Numbered from the stretch's first letter, positions 46,732 through 60,051 are shown. The stretch is 64,000 bases of DNA from Metabacillus rhizolycopersici (GCF_020075705.1 NZ_JAIQUM010000008.1:69846-133845), one strand, 5' to 3'. Numbers and translations: made by a program. The notes: generated from the sequence alone by a model not told the origin.

Positions 46732-47178
46732 TTATGATAGCTGTTGTTGCACAAGCTTATTAACAAGACTTCCGTCTGCTTTTCCTTTTACCTTGGGCAT
46801 GAGTGCTCCCATTACTTTCCCCATATCCGCTTTAGAAGTAGCATTCACTTCTGAAACCGTCTGTTTAACAATTTCAAAAAGCTCGTCTTCAGAAAGTTGT
46901 TCAGGCATATAATCAACTAATACATCGATTTCCGCTTGTGTCTTTTCAACTAAATCCAAACGATCAGCTTTTTTAAATTCCTGGAGGGAGTCTTTACGTT
47001 GCTTTAATTCGCGAGAAAGAACTGACAAGTCTTCTTCTTCAGACAAATCATTTTTGCCAAGTTTAATTGCTTCATTTTGCAATGCTGCCTTGACCATACG
47101 AATGACAATTAATTTGTCTTTTTCTTTGTTTTTCATCGCTTGTTTCATATCTTGATTTAATTTCTCAAGAAGACTCAT
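46732..47178 (-). CDS. yqeY: GatB/YqeY domain protein
   Basis: A 148-residue helical protein resembling the C-terminal tRNA-binding tail of the GatB amidotransferase subunit. The blocks [26 protein letters not shown] and [20 protein letters not shown] match the family. It may have a role in tRNA-dependent processes, but the function is not settled. It starts 14 bases after rpsU, the conserved rpsU-yqeY pair of Firmicutes. Confidence 0.94.
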   Translation of the reverse strand: MSLLEKLNQDMKQAMKNKEKDKLIVIRMVKAALQNEAIKLGKNDLSEEEDLSVLSRELKQRKDSLQEFKKADRLDLVEKTQAEIDVLVDYMPEQLSEDELFEIVKQTVSEVNATSKADMGKVMGALMPKVKGKADGSLVNKLVQQQLS

Positions 47179-47192
47179 ACGTACACCCTCTT

Positions 47193-47366
47193 TTAGAATT
47201 TGCGCTTTCTAGCTGCTTCAGACTTTTTCTTACGCTTTACGCTAGGCTTTTCATAGAATTCGCGCTTTCTAGCTTCTTGTATTGTACCACTTTTAGATAC
47301 AGTACGTTTGAAACGACGAAGAGCATCCTCAAGCGACTCGTTTTTACGAACGACCGTTTTTGACAT
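47193..47366 (-). CDS. rpsU: 30S ribosomal protein S21
   Basis: A 57-residue, very basic ribosomal protein of the small subunit. [20 protein letters not shown] and [15 protein letters not shown] are characteristic. The open frame continues to 47417, but the ATG at 47366 follows GGAGGGAGGGA and gives the universal [12 protein letters not shown] start. It is first in rpsU-yqeY behind a strong sigma-A promoter at 47444-47472. Confidence 0.97.
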   Translation of the reverse strand: MSKTVVRKNESLEDALRRFKRTVSKSGTIQEARKREFYEKPSVKRKKKSEAARKRKF

Positions 47367-47443
47367 TCTCTTTCCCTCCCTCCGAATACAACCAATCGAC
47401 ATCTTTAAATAAAACATGCTAGTAACAAAACATGTACTTTGAC

Positions 47444-47472
47444 ATTATAATATATTGATTTATTCAGGTCAA
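47444..47472 (-). promoter_or_regulatory. Sigma-A promoter of rpsU-yqeY
   Basis: Minus strand TTGACC (47472-47467), 17 bases, TATAAT (47449-47444), about 78 bases before rpsU. Confidence 0.88.
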
Positions 47473-47593
47473 CTCATATAGTAAAAAGTTCCGTACATAT
47501 TAAGTTGTTTGAATTATTCGTTTATTCTATGCAATTTAGTTAAAGTTGATTGTACATCTCTCGATTAGCAAAGTATTGGTCTAAAAGACTGAA

Positions 47594-48262
47594 TTAATAA
47601 TCTGAATTTGACGTTTCACCTTTAACAATTGAAACACCAGAGCTCGCCCCAATACGAGATGCTCCAGCTTGAACCAAAGCCTCGGCACCTTCTGTGTCAC
47701 GGACACCTCCGGAAGCTTTTACACCTATCTCTGGCCCCACTGTTTTTCTCATTAGTGCAATATCTTCAACAGTTGCACCACCAGTTGAAAAACCAGTAGA
47801 TGTTTTAACAAAATCAGCGCCAGCACTCACAGCAAGCTCACAAGCTCTAACTTTTTCTTCTTCGGTTAAAAGACAAGTCTCAATAATTACTTTTGTTAAA
47901 GCCTTACCTTCAGCTGCCTCTACCACTGCTTTAATATCACGCTCAACAAGATCATAGTTCTTATCTTTCAGAGCACCAATGTTAATGACCATATCAACTT
48001 CGTTTGCGCCCTTTTCAATCGCATCTTTTGTTTCAAATGCTTTTGTTTCAGGTGTGTTAGCTCCTAAAGGGAAACCAATCACTGTACAGACCTTAACACC
48101 CGATCCTTTTAAAAGCTGTGCAGCCGTTTCTACCCAAGTAGGGTTGACACAGACTGATGCAAATTGGTATTCACTTGCTTCTTGACAAAGTTTTTCGATT
48201 ATTTCTTTTGTCGTATCCGCCTTTAGAGCTGTATGATCAATCATTTTTGCTATTTTTGACAT
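47594..48262 (-). CDS. deoC: Deoxyribose-phosphate aldolase DeoC
   Basis: Class I aldolase splitting 2-deoxyribose-5-phosphate into acetaldehyde and glyceraldehyde-3-phosphate, 222 residues, TIM barrel. The Schiff-base lysine is in [10 protein letters not shown] and the second catalytic lysine in GVKASGG; the aspartate is in [10 protein letters not shown]. It lies between mtaB and rpsU on the same strand, without the nucleoside transporter or phosphorylase genes that accompany it in B. subtilis. It may function in nucleoside salvage. Confidence 0.96.
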   Translation of the reverse strand: MSKIAKMIDHTALKADTTKEIIEKLCQEASEYQFASVCVNPTWVETAAQLLKGSGVKVCTVIGFPLGANTPETKAFETKDAIEKGANEVDMVINIGALKDKNYDLVERDIKAVVEAAEGKALTKVIIETCLLTEEEKVRACELAVSAGADFVKTSTGFSTGGATVEDIALMRKTVGPEIGVKASGGVRDTEGAEALVQAGASRIGASSGVSIVKGETSNSDY

Positions 48263-48429
48263 TATGTAAAACTCCTTTCAATATTAGTTGTCTGACCTCT
48301 TACATCTTAACATTTTCACTCCATAAAAACTAGCACAAAATTAATTTGTGCTACTATTACCTTTTTCATTACTTTTAGGTATTACAAATGTAGAAGTCTT
48401 CAAAGAGAAGACTTCTTATTGAATCCCAA

Positions 48430-48465
48430 AAAAGGGATCTGCAATTTTACTTGCCGATCCCTTTT
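48430..48465 (-). terminator. Terminator of mtaB
   Basis: AAAAGGGATC / GATCCCTTTT arms with inner GCAA/TTGC pairing, ending 9 bases past the mtaB stop. The minus strand continues TTTGGG. Confidence 0.8.
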
Positions 48466-48473
48466 AATTCAGA

Positions 48474-49835
48474 TTATGAAGTTAACCGTATCTTTTCTGC
48501 TGGTTGAACAGCCTCATCAACTACTCTTACAAATTGTCCTTCATTGTAAGGATAGCCAGCCTTTGTTATTTTCACTTTAACGATTTTACCAACCATTTCA
48601 TCTGTAGCAGGGAAAACAACCTTTAAATAGTTGTCTGTATACCCAACAAAAAGGCCTTCGCTCTCATCTTCTTTAAATGGTTCTTCAGGAATGACTTCCA
48701 ACACTTCATTTTCGAATTTAGAAGCATATTCTTTTGCTAATTGATCTGATAATTCAATTAGACGGTGAACACGGTTATTTTTTATCTCTTCATCAACTTG
48801 GTCGTCCATTCGAGCTGCTGGTGTTCCTGTACGTTTAGAGTATGGGAATACGTGCAGCTCAGAAAATTGATGATGTTTAATGAAGTTAAACGTCTCCATA
48901 AACTCTTCTTCTGTTTCACCTGGAAAACCAACAATAACATCAGATGTAATTGCCAAGCCAGGTAATGCTTCTTTTAGGCGTTCTAAACGATCCGCAAAGA
49001 ATTCCATTGTATATTTTCTACGCATCCGTTTTAACACTGTATCTGAGCCTGATTGGATCGGAATGTGTAAGTGACGAACAACCTTAGTAGAGTTTTGAAG
49101 TACTTCAATTACTTCATCTGATATTTGACTTGCTTCAATAGATGAAATACGAATTCGTTTTAATCCATCCACTTGTTCTTCTAAGTCACGTAAAAGCATC
49201 GCCAAATTATAATCCTTTAAATCTTCACCATAGCCACCTGTATGAATACCTGTTAACACGATTTCTTTGTAGCCTGCATCAACAAGTTGCTGCGCTTGTG
49301 CTACAACCTCTTTCGGATCGCGTGAACGCATTAATCCACGAGCCCAAGGAATAATACAAAACGTACAAAAATTATTACAACCTTCTTGGATTTTCAATGA
49401 TGCTCTTGTACGGTCTGTGAATGAAGGGACATCAAGTTCTTCATACACACGTGTTTTCATAATATTTCCCACAGCGTTTATCGGTTGTCTTTCATTTTTA
49501 TATTCTTCAATGTATTCAAGCATTTTCACACGATCTTGTGTCCCGACAACTATATCTACTCCAGGAATCGCCATAATTTCGGCTGGAGATGTTTGTGCAT
49601 AACAACCAGTTACACAAATAACGCCATCCGGATTTTTGCGAATCGCTCGTCGTATAACTTGACGGCTCTTTTTATCACCTGTGTTCGTTACTGTACAGGT
49701 GTTGATAACATAAACATCTGCCATCGTTTCATATTCTGTACGATCATAGCCAGCTTCTTTAAATAGCTGCCATATGGCTTCTGTCTCATAATGATTTACC
49801 TTACAACCTAATGTATGAAATGCAACTGTAGGCAT
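48474..49835 (-). CDS. mtaB: tRNA t6A37 methylthiotransferase MtaB
   Basis: Radical-SAM enzyme that adds a methylthio group to t6A37 in tRNA, 453 residues. The N-terminal UPF0004 domain holds Cys11, Cys47 and Cys78 for one [4Fe-4S] cluster. The radical-SAM domain has Cys153, Cys157 and Cys160 in EGCNNFCTFC. The C-terminal TRAM domain (about 370-435) binds RNA. It starts 6 bases after rsmE, behind GAGGTGA. B. subtilis name yqeV. Confidence 0.95.
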   Translation of the reverse strand: MPTVAFHTLGCKVNHYETEAIWQLFKEAGYDRTEYETMADVYVINTCTVTNTGDKKSRQVIRRAIRKNPDGVICVTGCYAQTSPAEIMAIPGVDIVVGTQDRVKMLEYIEEYKNERQPINAVGNIMKTRVYEELDVPSFTDRTRASLKIQEGCNNFCTFCIIPWARGLMRSRDPKEVVAQAQQLVDAGYKEIVLTGIHTGGYGEDLKDYNLAMLLRDLEEQVDGLKRIRISSIEASQISDEVIEVLQNSTKVVRHLHIPIQSGSDTVLKRMRRKYTMEFFADRLERLKEALPGLAITSDVIVGFPGETEEEFMETFNFIKHHQFSELHVFPYSKRTGTPAARMDDQVDEEIKNNRVHRLIELSDQLAKEYASKFENEVLEVIPEEPFKEDESEGLFVGYTDNYLKVVFPATDEMVGKIVKVKITKAGYPYNEGQFVRVVDEAVQPAEKIRLTS

Positions 49836-49841
49836 TTATCG

Positions 49842-50597
49842 TCACCTCGATAGTTCTAAATAATAAGAAACAGCTGATAATAAATATAATGGAGCTGTTT
49901 CTGTTCTTAAAATTCTAGGTCCAAAGCTGCAGATTAGAAACCCATGTTCTTCAAGTTTTGCCACTTCTTGCTCAGTTAATCCACCTTCAGGACCAAATAC
50001 AGCAAGTACGGACTCGCCTTCTTTAAGCGATTCAACAGCTTTTGCTAGGTTCTGCTTCTCTCCTTGCTTTGCTGATTCTTCGTAAGCAACAATTTTCACA
50101 TCGTAACTTATAGCTTGTTTCAGCAATTCATTGAACTGGACTGGCTCTAATACGTTTGGGACTTTATTCCGATAAGATTGTTCTGAAGCTTCTTTCGCAA
50201 TTTTTTGCCAGCGATCAAGCTTTTTCCCTACCTTTTTAGGCTCTAGTTTCACAATTGAACGGGCAGCATTAAAAGGGATAAATGAAGAAGCACCTAATTC
50301 GGTGCCTTTCTGAATAATCCATTCAAGCTTATCCCCTTTAGGCAACCCGCTCGCAATCGATATATTTACTGGAAGCTCACGGTTTACCGTCATCCATTCT
50401 AATATAAAACAATTCACATAGTCATTGGTAATTTCAGCAATTTCACAAAGCGCTTCATACCCGTCTTTCGTGCAGCATATTACCTTGAACCCAGGCTGCA
50501 TCCGTAAAACACGAGATATGTGATGTACATCATCACCGGTAATCTGTACATTTGATTCTAAATTAGATTTTTCTTCAGCTATAAAATATCGTTGCAA
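49842..50597 (-). CDS. rsmE: 16S rRNA m3U1498 methyltransferase RsmE
   Basis: SPOUT-family methyltransferase acting on 16S rRNA U1498, 251 residues. The N-terminal PUA-like part contains DDVHHISRVLRMQPG. The C-terminal knot has IQKGTELGASSFIPF, FGPEGGLTEQEV and GPRILRTETAPL, all family marks. A GTG start at 50606 is open but overlaps the ribosome site; the TTG at 50597 follows GAGGTGG and gives MQRYFIAEE, as in relatives. It lies between prmA and mtaB in one operon; two GC-rich hairpins separate it from prmA. Confidence 0.93.
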   Translation of the reverse strand: MQRYFIAEEKSNLESNVQITGDDVHHISRVLRMQPGFKVICCTKDGYEALCEIAEITNDYVNCFILEWMTVNRELPVNISIASGLPKGDKLEWIIQKGTELGASSFIPFNAARSIVKLEPKKVGKKLDRWQKIAKEASEQSYRNKVPNVLEPVQFNELLKQAISYDVKIVAYEESAKQGEKQNLAKAVESLKEGESVLAVFGPEGGLTEQEVAKLEEHGFLICSFGPRILRTETAPLYLLSAVSYYLELSR

Positions 50598-50613
50598 AAT
50601 TGCCACCTCATCT

Positions 50614-50671
50614 GGGGTCTAGCCCCTTGACCTTTCGTTTACATCAATCAAATATTGGGGCCTGCCCCAAT
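50614..50671. repeat. Two short GC-rich hairpins between prmA and rsmE
   Basis: GGGG-tctag-CCCC (50614-50626) and ATTGGGG-cctg-CCCCAAT (50654-50671). Each has the GGGGYCT(R)CCCC form, suggesting members of a small interspersed hairpin family. Neither has a T-run. Confidence 0.55.
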
Positions 50672-50680
50672 GTAAAAAGC

Positions 50681-51619
50681 TTATTTTTTTCTAGCAATAT
50701 AGGCAACCCAATCTTCCATGACCATTGTTTCTTCAATAACAAAGCCAGCGTTTAGAAGGGCTTCTTTCACTTCTTGTTTTTTATTTTGTATGATTCCGGA
50801 CGTAATGAATGTTCCATTATCCTTTAAAATTTCATATGCTTGATCGATGAAGCGCACGATAATTTCTGCAAGGATATTTGAAACAATCAGATCAGCAGGG
50901 CCATCTATACCATCTAATAGATTATTCTGTGAAACCGTGACTACATGTTGCACTTTGTTTAACTTACAATTTAAACGTGCACTATCTACAGCAACTTGGT
51001 CTAAATCAAGTGCTTGAATGTGATCCGCTCCAAGTAATCCAGCAGCAATACTTAGCACACCAGAGCCTGTTCCAACATCAATCACCGTATCTCCTTGTTG
51101 AACAGTACGTTCTAAAGCTTGAATACACAAAACAGTTGTCGGATGTGTACCTGTTCCAAAAGCCATCCCCGGATCAAGTTCAATAATCAACTCGTCAGAA
51201 TGAACCGGCTCATATATTTCCCAAGTCGGAACAATCGTGAACTTTTCTGAAATTTTAACGGGATGATAATATTTTTTCCAAGCTGTTGCCCATTCTTCTT
51301 CATTAACTTCACTAATTGTAATGTGATTTCTACCTAAATCAATATCATAAATCAGAAGGTTGTTTATAAGACTTTTTATTCCATCAACTGTTTCACCAAG
51401 GAAACTGTTAACTGGTAAATACGCCTTAATAACAACGCCTTCTTCTGGATAATCGGATGGGTTTAGTTGGTAGATTTCGCCGAGTGCAGTACTCCGTTCC
51501 TTGACTAAATCCGCAATATCCTCAATAACTACACCACTTGCTCCAGCTTCATGTAAAATATTTGAAATGGGTTCTACTGCTTCTTGTGTTGTATGAATAC
51601 TCAACTCAGACCACTTCAT
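50681..51619 (-). CDS. prmA: Ribosomal protein L11 methyltransferase PrmA
   Basis: SAM-dependent enzyme that trimethylates ribosomal protein L11, 312 residues. The N-terminal substrate-recognition domain (about 1-120) is followed by a Rossmann domain with [18 protein letters not shown] and [13 protein letters not shown] (SAM loop), and VSNILAEI near the active site. The frame opens at 51647, but the ATG at 51619 ([10 protein letters not shown]) has GGAG upstream at normal spacing. It is 49 bases downstream of dnaJ in the hrcA-grpE-dnaK-dnaJ-prmA-rsmE-mtaB run. Confidence 0.94.
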   Translation of the reverse strand: MKWSELSIHTTQEAVEPISNILHEAGASGVVIEDIADLVKERSTALGEIYQLNPSDYPEEGVVIKAYLPVNSFLGETVDGIKSLINNLLIYDIDLGRNHITISEVNEEEWATAWKKYYHPVKISEKFTIVPTWEIYEPVHSDELIIELDPGMAFGTGTHPTTVLCIQALERTVQQGDTVIDVGTGSGVLSIAAGLLGADHIQALDLDQVAVDSARLNCKLNKVQHVVTVSQNNLLDGIDGPADLIVSNILAEIIVRFIDQAYEILKDNGTFITSGIIQNKKQEVKEALLNAGFVIEETMVMEDWVAYIARKK

Positions 51620-51668
51620 ATCTACCAACTCCAATCCTTCAAACATCTATTATTTTAAGACTAATAAC

Positions 51669-52790
51669 TTAATCGCCTTTGAACGCACGCTTTACTTTAT
51701 CAAAAAAGCTTTCTTCGTGTTCATCAGGTTTTGTTCCACTAATTTCTGCAAATTCACGTAATAATTCTTTTTGTTTCTCTGATAAATTTGTTGGAGTCAA
51801 TACGCGTAAAATAACATATTGATCACCTTGTCCATACCCTCTAACATTCGGAATTCCTTTGCCAGTCAAGCGGAATTTCTTACCTGTTTGCGTTCCTGCA
51901 GGCACTTTAAGTTTTACTTTGCCATGTAATGTTGGAACTTCAATTTCGTCACCCAGTCCTGCTTGGGCAAATGTTAACGGCATTTCACAATAAACATCGT
52001 CGCCTTCTCTTTCAAAGAATTCATGTTCTCTTACATGGAATACGACAAATAGGTCACCTGGTGGGCCACCATTAACACCTGGTTCTCCCTGACCTGATAC
52101 GCGTAATTGTTGACCATCGTCAACACCTGCCGGGATTTTCACTTGAATTTTTTTGCGTTTTTTTACTTTTCCTGTACCGCGACATGTTCCACATTTATGC
52201 TTAATCATCTTACCTGTGCCATCACAATGATTACAAACACGTCGATTTACAATCCGACCAAATGGAGTATTCTGTTCTACATTTAATTGGCCACTACCGC
52301 CACAATGTGAACATGTTTCAGCTTTGGTCCCTTTTTGAGCACCTGATCCATCACAGGTTTCACATGCTTCTTCTCTTGGTATTTCAATTGTTGTTTCTTT
52401 ACCAAAAACAGCTTCTTCAAAGTTTAATGTCATTGTATATTGTAAGTCAGCACCTTGTCTTGGTGCATTTGGATCACGTCTTCTCGTTCCTCCGCCAAAG
52501 ATTGAGCTAAAAATATCTTCAAAGCCAAAACCATCTCCACCGAAGCCAGCACCGCCGCCAAAGCCTTGATTTGGATCTGTATGTCCAAATTGGTCATAGT
52601 GTGATTTCTTTTGGTCATCACTCAATGTTTCATAGGCTTCTTTTACTTCCTTAAATTTCTCATTTGCATCTGCTGCTTTATTAATATCTGGATGGTATTG
52701 CTTAGAAAGCTTACGATAAGCTTTTTTTATCTCGTCTTTATTTGCGTTCTTACTTAACCCGAGAACTTCATAGTAATCACGCTTGCTCAT
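51669..52790 (-). CDS. dnaJ: Chaperone protein DnaJ
   Basis: Hsp40 cochaperone that stimulates DnaK and delivers substrates, 373 residues. The J domain has His33-Pro34-Asp35. A Gly/Phe-rich linker (about 75-115) with [19 protein letters not shown] follows. The four zinc-finger repeats are [24 protein letters not shown] and CGTCRGTG. The C-terminal substrate-binding domains contain [16 protein letters not shown] precedes the ATG. A terminator lies between dnaK and dnaJ, so dnaJ may be expressed at lower level than dnaK. Confidence 0.98.
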   Translation of the reverse strand: MSKRDYYEVLGLSKNANKDEIKKAYRKLSKQYHPDINKAADANEKFKEVKEAYETLSDDQKKSHYDQFGHTDPNQGFGGGAGFGGDGFGFEDIFSSIFGGGTRRRDPNAPRQGADLQYTMTLNFEEAVFGKETTIEIPREEACETCDGSGAQKGTKAETCSHCGGSGQLNVEQNTPFGRIVNRRVCNHCDGTGKMIKHKCGTCRGTGKVKKRKKIQVKIPAGVDDGQQLRVSGQGEPGVNGGPPGDLFVVFHVREHEFFEREGDDVYCEMPLTFAQAGLGDEIEVPTLHGKVKLKVPAGTQTGKKFRLTGKGIPNVRGYGQGDQYVILRVLTPTNLSEKQKELLREFAEISGTKPDEHEESFFDKVKRAFKGD

Positions 52791-52942
52791 AATTTCTCAC
52801 TCCCGATTTTCTCACATAGGCTAAATTGTATCATTCCGAAGAGAGGAAAAGCAACTAAATAATCTATCCAATCGTCGCATTTATCACTCTAGGCTAAACA
52901 TACGTTCTATTCATTAGTCTACAGAGGCATCTTTCTTATCTT

Positions 52943-52983
52943 TATAAAAAAAGCCAAAGTCAAGACAAGCCTGACTTTGACTT
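52943..52983 (-). terminator. Terminator (possibly partial) between dnaK and dnaJ
   Basis: AAGCCAAAGTCA (52951-52962) pairs with TGACTTTGACTT (52972-52983) with one mismatch. Seven T follow on the minus strand. It lies 14 bases after the dnaK stop. Confidence 0.8.
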
Positions 52984-52996
52984 TATTGTTTTTTAT

Positions 52997-55452
<2,456 letters not shown>

Positions 55453-55581
55453 TATATTTCACCTCCTTAAAGGTATTATATGCCTATATTATAGCAATAA
55501 ATGGGCTAGATTAGTTATTTTTCACACAGGAATCGGATGGAATAATTGATTCCATCCTCCCTATAAACAATATATCCTTGC

Positions 55582-56613
55582 TTAAGATCCATGATACAAA
55601 TCAGTAAGAGTTTTGGATAAATCTCTTGTCATCCTTGATAACAAGCTTATAACTCGCGAATACTCCATTCGAGTTGGACCTAATACAGTAATTGTACCTA
55701 ACTGCTTTTCACCTAATGAATACGTAGCTGTAATCAGGCTGCAATTTTCCATTGCTATATTTTCATTTTCCTTGCCAATTTTTATTGAAATTCCTGAATG
55801 ATTTGTTTGTAATAACCCATACAACTCATCTTCTTTTTCAATCATTGTCAGCAATGTTTTAATTCTCCTTAAATCTGAGAACTCTGGCTGACTCAACATA
55901 TTTGTTTTGCCACCAAAATAGATTTTTTCACTCGAATCAAGTGTCAGTGAACCTGCCATAATTTTTACTAACGTATCATAGTTTTGAATATGATTTTTTA
56001 GGACTGAAACGACCTCTTTGACAATCTTATCCTGTAACTCAACGATTGGTACTCCAGCAAGCCGATCATTTAAGATATTTACCATTTTTTCAATGTCACT
56101 TGGATTAAGTTTCCCAGGGAAAGTAATGGTGCGATTTTCGACATGTCCCGTGTTTGTGACAATAATCGCAACTGCTGTCTCAGAATTAATCGGAATAATT
56201 TGAATCCGTTTCAATCGATTTTCGTTCACTTTTGGACCAAGTACAATGGATGTGTAATTTGTTAATTCTGACAAGATTTGCGCTGATTTTTGGACAACCT
56301 TTTCTAACTCGAAAATCCTTTCAGCATAAATCGATTTTATTTGACTTACTTCTGTCTTCGTTAATCGCTGTGGTGACAGAAGATGGTCCACATAATAACG
56401 ATATCCTTTTTCAGAAGGAACACGTCCGGAAGAACTATGTGTCTTCTCAATAAAGCCTAAATCCTCTAAGTCAGCCATGTCATTCCTAATTGTAGCTGAA
56501 CTATACGATATTTCGCCTTTTTTCGCTAATGTTCTTGAACCAACTGGTTGAGCTGATTGAATGAAATCATCAATAATTACTTGTAGAATCAACAATTGGC
56601 GATCAGTAAGCAA
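55582..56613 (-). CDS. hrcA: Heat-inducible transcription repressor HrcA
   Basis: Repressor of class I heat-shock genes, 343 residues, binding CIRCE. The N-terminal winged helix contains [20 protein letters not shown] and [20 protein letters not shown], the latter with the recognition helix. A GAF-like dimerisation domain follows, including [12 protein letters not shown] near the C-terminus. The start is TTG at 56613 behind AGAGGTGA. It is the first gene of the operon and lies directly behind a perfect CIRCE element, so it is autoregulated. Confidence 0.96.
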   Translation of the reverse strand: MLTDRQLLILQVIIDDFIQSAQPVGSRTLAKKGEISYSSATIRNDMADLEDLGFIEKTHSSSGRVPSEKGYRYYVDHLLSPQRLTKTEVSQIKSIYAERIFELEKVVQKSAQILSELTNYTSIVLGPKVNENRLKRIQIIPINSETAVAIIVTNTGHVENRTITFPGKLNPSDIEKMVNILNDRLAGVPIVELQDKIVKEVVSVLKNHIQNYDTLVKIMAGSLTLDSSEKIYFGGKTNMLSQPEFSDLRRIKTLLTMIEKEDELYGLLQTNHSGISIKIGKENENIAMENCSLITATYSLGEKQLGTITVLGPTRMEYSRVISLLSRMTRDLSKTLTDLYHGS

Positions 56614-56628
56614 CTATCTTCACCTCTG

Positions 56629-56655
56629 TTAGCACTCTATGAATGTGAGTGCTAA
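56629..56655 (-). promoter_or_regulatory. CIRCE element (HrcA operator)
   Basis: TTAGCACTC (56629-56637), 9 bases, GAGTGCTAA (56647-56655): the exact consensus. It lies 15 bases before the hrcA start codon. Upstream on the minus strand TTGACA (56695-56690) and TAACTT (56672-56667) are 17 bases apart, a likely promoter. Confidence 0.98.
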
Positions 56656-56825
56656 TTATATATAAAAAGTTATCAAAACAAAAATAAATTGTCAATTGTT
56701 AAATCGTGCTTAAATTGAGGTAACGATACTTTTTTCATTAAAAACGTATACGATCTGCTCAGGAGACAACACACATAAAGCAAGACTAACCTAAATATTC
56801 ATGCGCTATCACTACTATTCAAGCT

Positions 56826-57968
56826 CTATGTTAATCCGATAAACTCCTGAAATACTTCATTACCGAGAAGTTTCCCTTGATGTGTCAGCTTAATTGCTTG
56901 TTCTTCATTAATGATTAGCCCTTGCTTCACAAGCTTATTAATTTGTTCAGAAAATACGTTTTCCATCTGTACTTGGAACTTTTTATAGAACATTTCTTTA
57001 TTCACTCCTGCTGTTTTACGAAGACCGAGAAACATTTCCTCTTCCATTCCTTCTTCATTACTCACAGCATTCTTGCTATTATATGCTTCACCTGTTTGTT
57101 CAATTTGTTCCATATATTTTTTTATTGGTCCGATATTGGATGTCCTTACCCCGTTAAGATAGCCGTGTGCACCAGCGCCAAAACCATAATAATAATCGTT
57201 GTTCCAGTAGGTAAGATTATGATTGCTTTCGTATCCTGGAATTGCATAATTGCTTATTTCATATTGTTTAAAGCCATGCTTCTCCATTTGTTCCATTGAT
57301 ACCTCATACATTTGCGCTTCCAGTTCTTGTGGTGGCAATGATAATTTTCCCTTTTGCATCAAATTATAAAACACTGTTTTTGGCTCAACGATTAGGGAAT
57401 AAGCTGAAAAATGCTTTACATTAAGAGCAAAGGCTGTTGCCAATGAATCTTTAAAGTTATCTATTGTTTGACCAGGTAATCCATACATAAGGTCGATGCT
57501 CATATTGTTAAATCCTACTTGCTCGGCTTGCTCGATTGTACGAAAGACATCTTCTTTGCGGTGAACTCGTCCAATTTTCTTTAAAAGCTCATCATTAAAG
57601 CTTTGCACTCCAATGCTTAATCGATTAACACCTGCATTTTTTAATACTTTCAGCTTGTCTAATGAAAGTTCTCCAGGGTTTGCTTCAACCGCAAATTCAA
57701 TGAGTTCATTTGAAGGCAAAAGGGCTAGAGTAATGCCTTCTAGCAGACGATCGAGCTGAGTAGCTGTCAATGCTGTCGGTGTACCACCACCGATAAAGAT
57801 TGTTTTTAATTGTTCTCCATTGCCTTTCTGTCTAGCATGGTTCATTTCCTTAATGAGCATTTCAATATATTCATCGACAGGCTGTTGTTTAAAATACACT
57901 TTATTAAAGTCACAGTAATGACAAATATGATGGCAAAAAGGGATATGAATGTATGCTGATTGAATCAT
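56826..57968 (-). CDS. hemW: Heme chaperone HemW (radical SAM, HemN-like)
   Basis: Radical-SAM protein of 380 residues, formerly annotated as oxygen-independent coproporphyrinogen oxidase; HemW proteins bind and deliver haem instead. The cluster cysteines are Cys12, Cys16 and Cys19 in IPFCHHICHYCDF. GGGTPTAL and GVQSFND are SAM-binding loops. The HemW C-terminal domain is at about 300-370. It lies downstream of lepA, the usual order. AGAAGGTG precedes the ATG. Assignment to HemW rather than HemN rests on the short N-terminus and neighbourhood. Confidence 0.9.
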   Translation of the reverse strand: MIQSAYIHIPFCHHICHYCDFNKVYFKQQPVDEYIEMLIKEMNHARQKGNGEQLKTIFIGGGTPTALTATQLDRLLEGITLALLPSNELIEFAVEANPGELSLDKLKVLKNAGVNRLSIGVQSFNDELLKKIGRVHRKEDVFRTIEQAEQVGFNNMSIDLMYGLPGQTIDNFKDSLATAFALNVKHFSAYSLIVEPKTVFYNLMQKGKLSLPPQELEAQMYEVSMEQMEKHGFKQYEISNYAIPGYESNHNLTYWNNDYYYGFGAGAHGYLNGVRTSNIGPIKKYMEQIEQTGEAYNSKNAVSNEEGMEEEMFLGLRKTAGVNKEMFYKKFQVQMENVFSEQINKLVKQGLIINEEQAIKLTHQGKLLGNEVFQEFIGLT

Positions 57969-57990
57969 GGTTTCACCTTCTAATTAAGAA

Positions 57991-58010
57991 GCCGCAGACA
58001 ACGCTGCGGC
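57991..58010 (-). terminator. Short hairpin between lepA and hemW
   Basis: GCCGCAG (57991-57997) pairs with CTGCGGC (58004-58010), 22 bases before the hemW start. The minus strand continues TTCTTAATT, only a weak U-tract, so read-through from lepA to hemW is plausible. Confidence 0.5.
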
Positions 58011-58080
58011 ATCAAGTTTCATTTTATCGTTTTTTATGGAAGTTAATTTTTTAGTGAGTCCTTTTGTGTAACAGGCTGAG

Positions 58081-58225
58081 AAAAGCGCAAGCGCCTTGTT
58101 TAGCCTCGGGCAAATAAGACGCTCGACGCTCAGGAATAGAAGGTTGTTCTTTGCCTTCTATTCCTGAGTGACTGTAGATCCAAGAGGGGCTAGGCCGCTT
58201 GCGCTGGACACGAAAAAACTAAGTC
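58081..58225. repeat. Family A repeat, full copy (tail type 2)
   Basis: Outer arms gcgcaagcgcc / ggccgcttgcgc; inner arms ctcaggaat / attcctgag with a local duplication of gacgctc on the left. Head gctgagaaaag; tail ggacacgaaaaaactaagtc. It ends 6 bases before the lepA stop codon, so it lies just past the 3' end of lepA. Confidence 0.9.
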
Positions 58226-58230
58226 AAAAA

Positions 58231-60051
58231 TTAGTCGTCCATTCGTAATACGGCCATAAATGCTTCTTGTGGTACTTCCACAGAACCAACCATCTTCATC
58301 CGCTTTTTACCTTCTTTTTGTTTCTCTAATAACTTACGTTTACGAGAGATATCTCCACCATAACATTTGGCAAGTACGTTTTTACGCATTGCTTTAATTG
58401 TGGATCTAGCAACAATTTTCTGGCCGATCGCTGCTTGAATTGGCACTTCAAATTGTTGGCGCGGAATAAGTTCTTTCAGCTTTTCAACAATGATTTTGCC
58501 GCGATCATAAGAAGAATCACGATGAACAATAAATGATAAGGCATCAATTTTTTCATTGTTTAATAAAATATCCATTTTTACTAAAGTAGATGCTTTATAA
58601 CCAATTAACTCGTAATCAAAAGATGCATAGCCTTTTGTATTAGATTTTAATTGATCAAAGAAATCATAAACAATTTCTGATAATGGGATTTCATAATTGA
58701 TGTTTACTCGGATATCGTCCAAGTATTGCATATCAAGAAAAATACCACGCTTTTTCTGACAAAGCTCCATTACTGCACCAACATAGTCATTTGGGACCAT
58801 AATCGATGCTTTGACGTAAGGTTCTTCAATGTGATCGATTTTTTGTGGATCAGGCATATTTGATGGATTGTCTACTTTGATCGTTTCTCCATCGGTCAAA
58901 TGAACATCGTATATTACACTAGGTGCTGTTGTTATGAGGTCAATTTTAAATTCACGCTCGATACGTTCCTGAATAATTTCCATGTGTAATAATCCTAAGA
59001 ATCCACAGCGGAAACCGAATCCTAATGCTTGAGATGTCTCAGGCTCAAATTGAAGTGATGAGTCATTGAGTTCAAGTTTTTCTAATGCTTCACGTAAATC
59101 ATTGTATTTTGCTGTGTCAATTGGATATAGCCCACAGAATACCATTGGATTCAATTTACGATAACCTGGAAGCCCTTCTGTTGCTCCATTTTTCGCGTCA
59201 GTAATTGTATCACCTACACGAGTATCGCCTACATTTTTAATGGCAGCTGTTAAGAATCCAACATCTCCCACATTTAATTCTTTAAGTTGAACAGGCTTTG
59301 GATTGAATACACCTACTTCGATAACCTCAAATTCTTTTCCCGTCGCCATCATTTTAATTTTCTGACCAACTTTAACCGATCCTTCTACAACACGGATATA
59401 GGCAACAACACCGCGGTAAGCATCATATAAGGAGTCAAAAATAAGTGCTTTTAATGGTCCATCAGGGTCTCCCTCTGGTGCTGGAACTTTCTCAACGATC
59501 TGCTCTAGGATATCTTCAATTCCAATTCCTGCTTTTGCTGAGGCTAGTACAGCTTCAGAAGCATCAAGTCCGATAACCTCTTCAATTTCGCCGCGAACAC
59601 GTTCAGGATCAGCACTTGGTAAATCGATTTTATTAATTACCGGTAATATTTCTAAATCATTATCAAGAGCTAAATACACGTTTGCAAGTGTTTGTGCTTC
59701 AATACCTTGGGCAGCATCGACAACAAGAACTGCCCCCTCACAAGCAGCAAGACTTCGCGATACCTCATAGGTAAAGTCAACATGTCCAGGAGTATCGATT
59801 AAGTGAAATGTGTAATCTTCACCATCTTTTGCTCTATATTTTAATTGAACGGCATTCAATTTGATCGTTATTCCACGTTCTCTTTCTAAATCCATTGAAT
59901 CTAATAATTGATGTTTCATCTCACGTTGTGTCAAAGCAGATGTTTTTTCTAAAATACGATCTGCTAGTGTCGATTTCCCATGATCAATATGGGCAATGAT
60001 CGAGAAATTCCGGATTCTCGACTGTCTTATTAACTTTTCTTCTCTATTCAT
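58231..60051 (-). CDS. lepA: Elongation factor 4 (LepA)
   Basis: Ribosome-associated translational GTPase, 606 residues, near-universal in bacteria. Domain I: G1 [10 protein letters not shown]2 in [13 protein letters not shown]3 DTPGH, G4 NKID, G5 SAK. Domains II, III and V resemble EF-G. The C-terminal domain unique to LepA ends [20 protein letters not shown]. The ribosome site GGAG lies 11 bases before the ATG. It is downstream of yqxA and upstream of hemW. Confidence 0.98.
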   Translation of the reverse strand: MNREEKLIRQSRIRNFSIIAHIDHGKSTLADRILEKTSALTQREMKHQLLDSMDLERERGITIKLNAVQLKYRAKDGEDYTFHLIDTPGHVDFTYEVSRSLAACEGAVLVVDAAQGIEAQTLANVYLALDNDLEILPVINKIDLPSADPERVRGEIEEVIGLDASEAVLASAKAGIGIEDILEQIVEKVPAPEGDPDGPLKALIFDSLYDAYRGVVAYIRVVEGSVKVGQKIKMMATGKEFEVIEVGVFNPKPVQLKELNVGDVGFLTAAIKNVGDTRVGDTITDAKNGATEGLPGYRKLNPMVFCGLYPIDTAKYNDLREALEKLELNDSSLQFEPETSQALGFGFRCGFLGLLHMEIIQERIEREFKIDLITTAPSVIYDVHLTDGETIKVDNPSNMPDPQKIDHIEEPYVKASIMVPNDYVGAVMELCQKKRGIFLDMQYLDDIRVNINYEIPLSEIVYDFFDQLKSNTKGYASFDYELIGYKASTLVKMDILLNNEKIDALSFIVHRDSSYDRGKIIVEKLKELIPRQQFEVPIQAAIGQKIVARSTIKAMRKNVLAKCYGGDISRKRKLLEKQKEGKKRMKMVGSVEVPQEAFMAVLRMDD

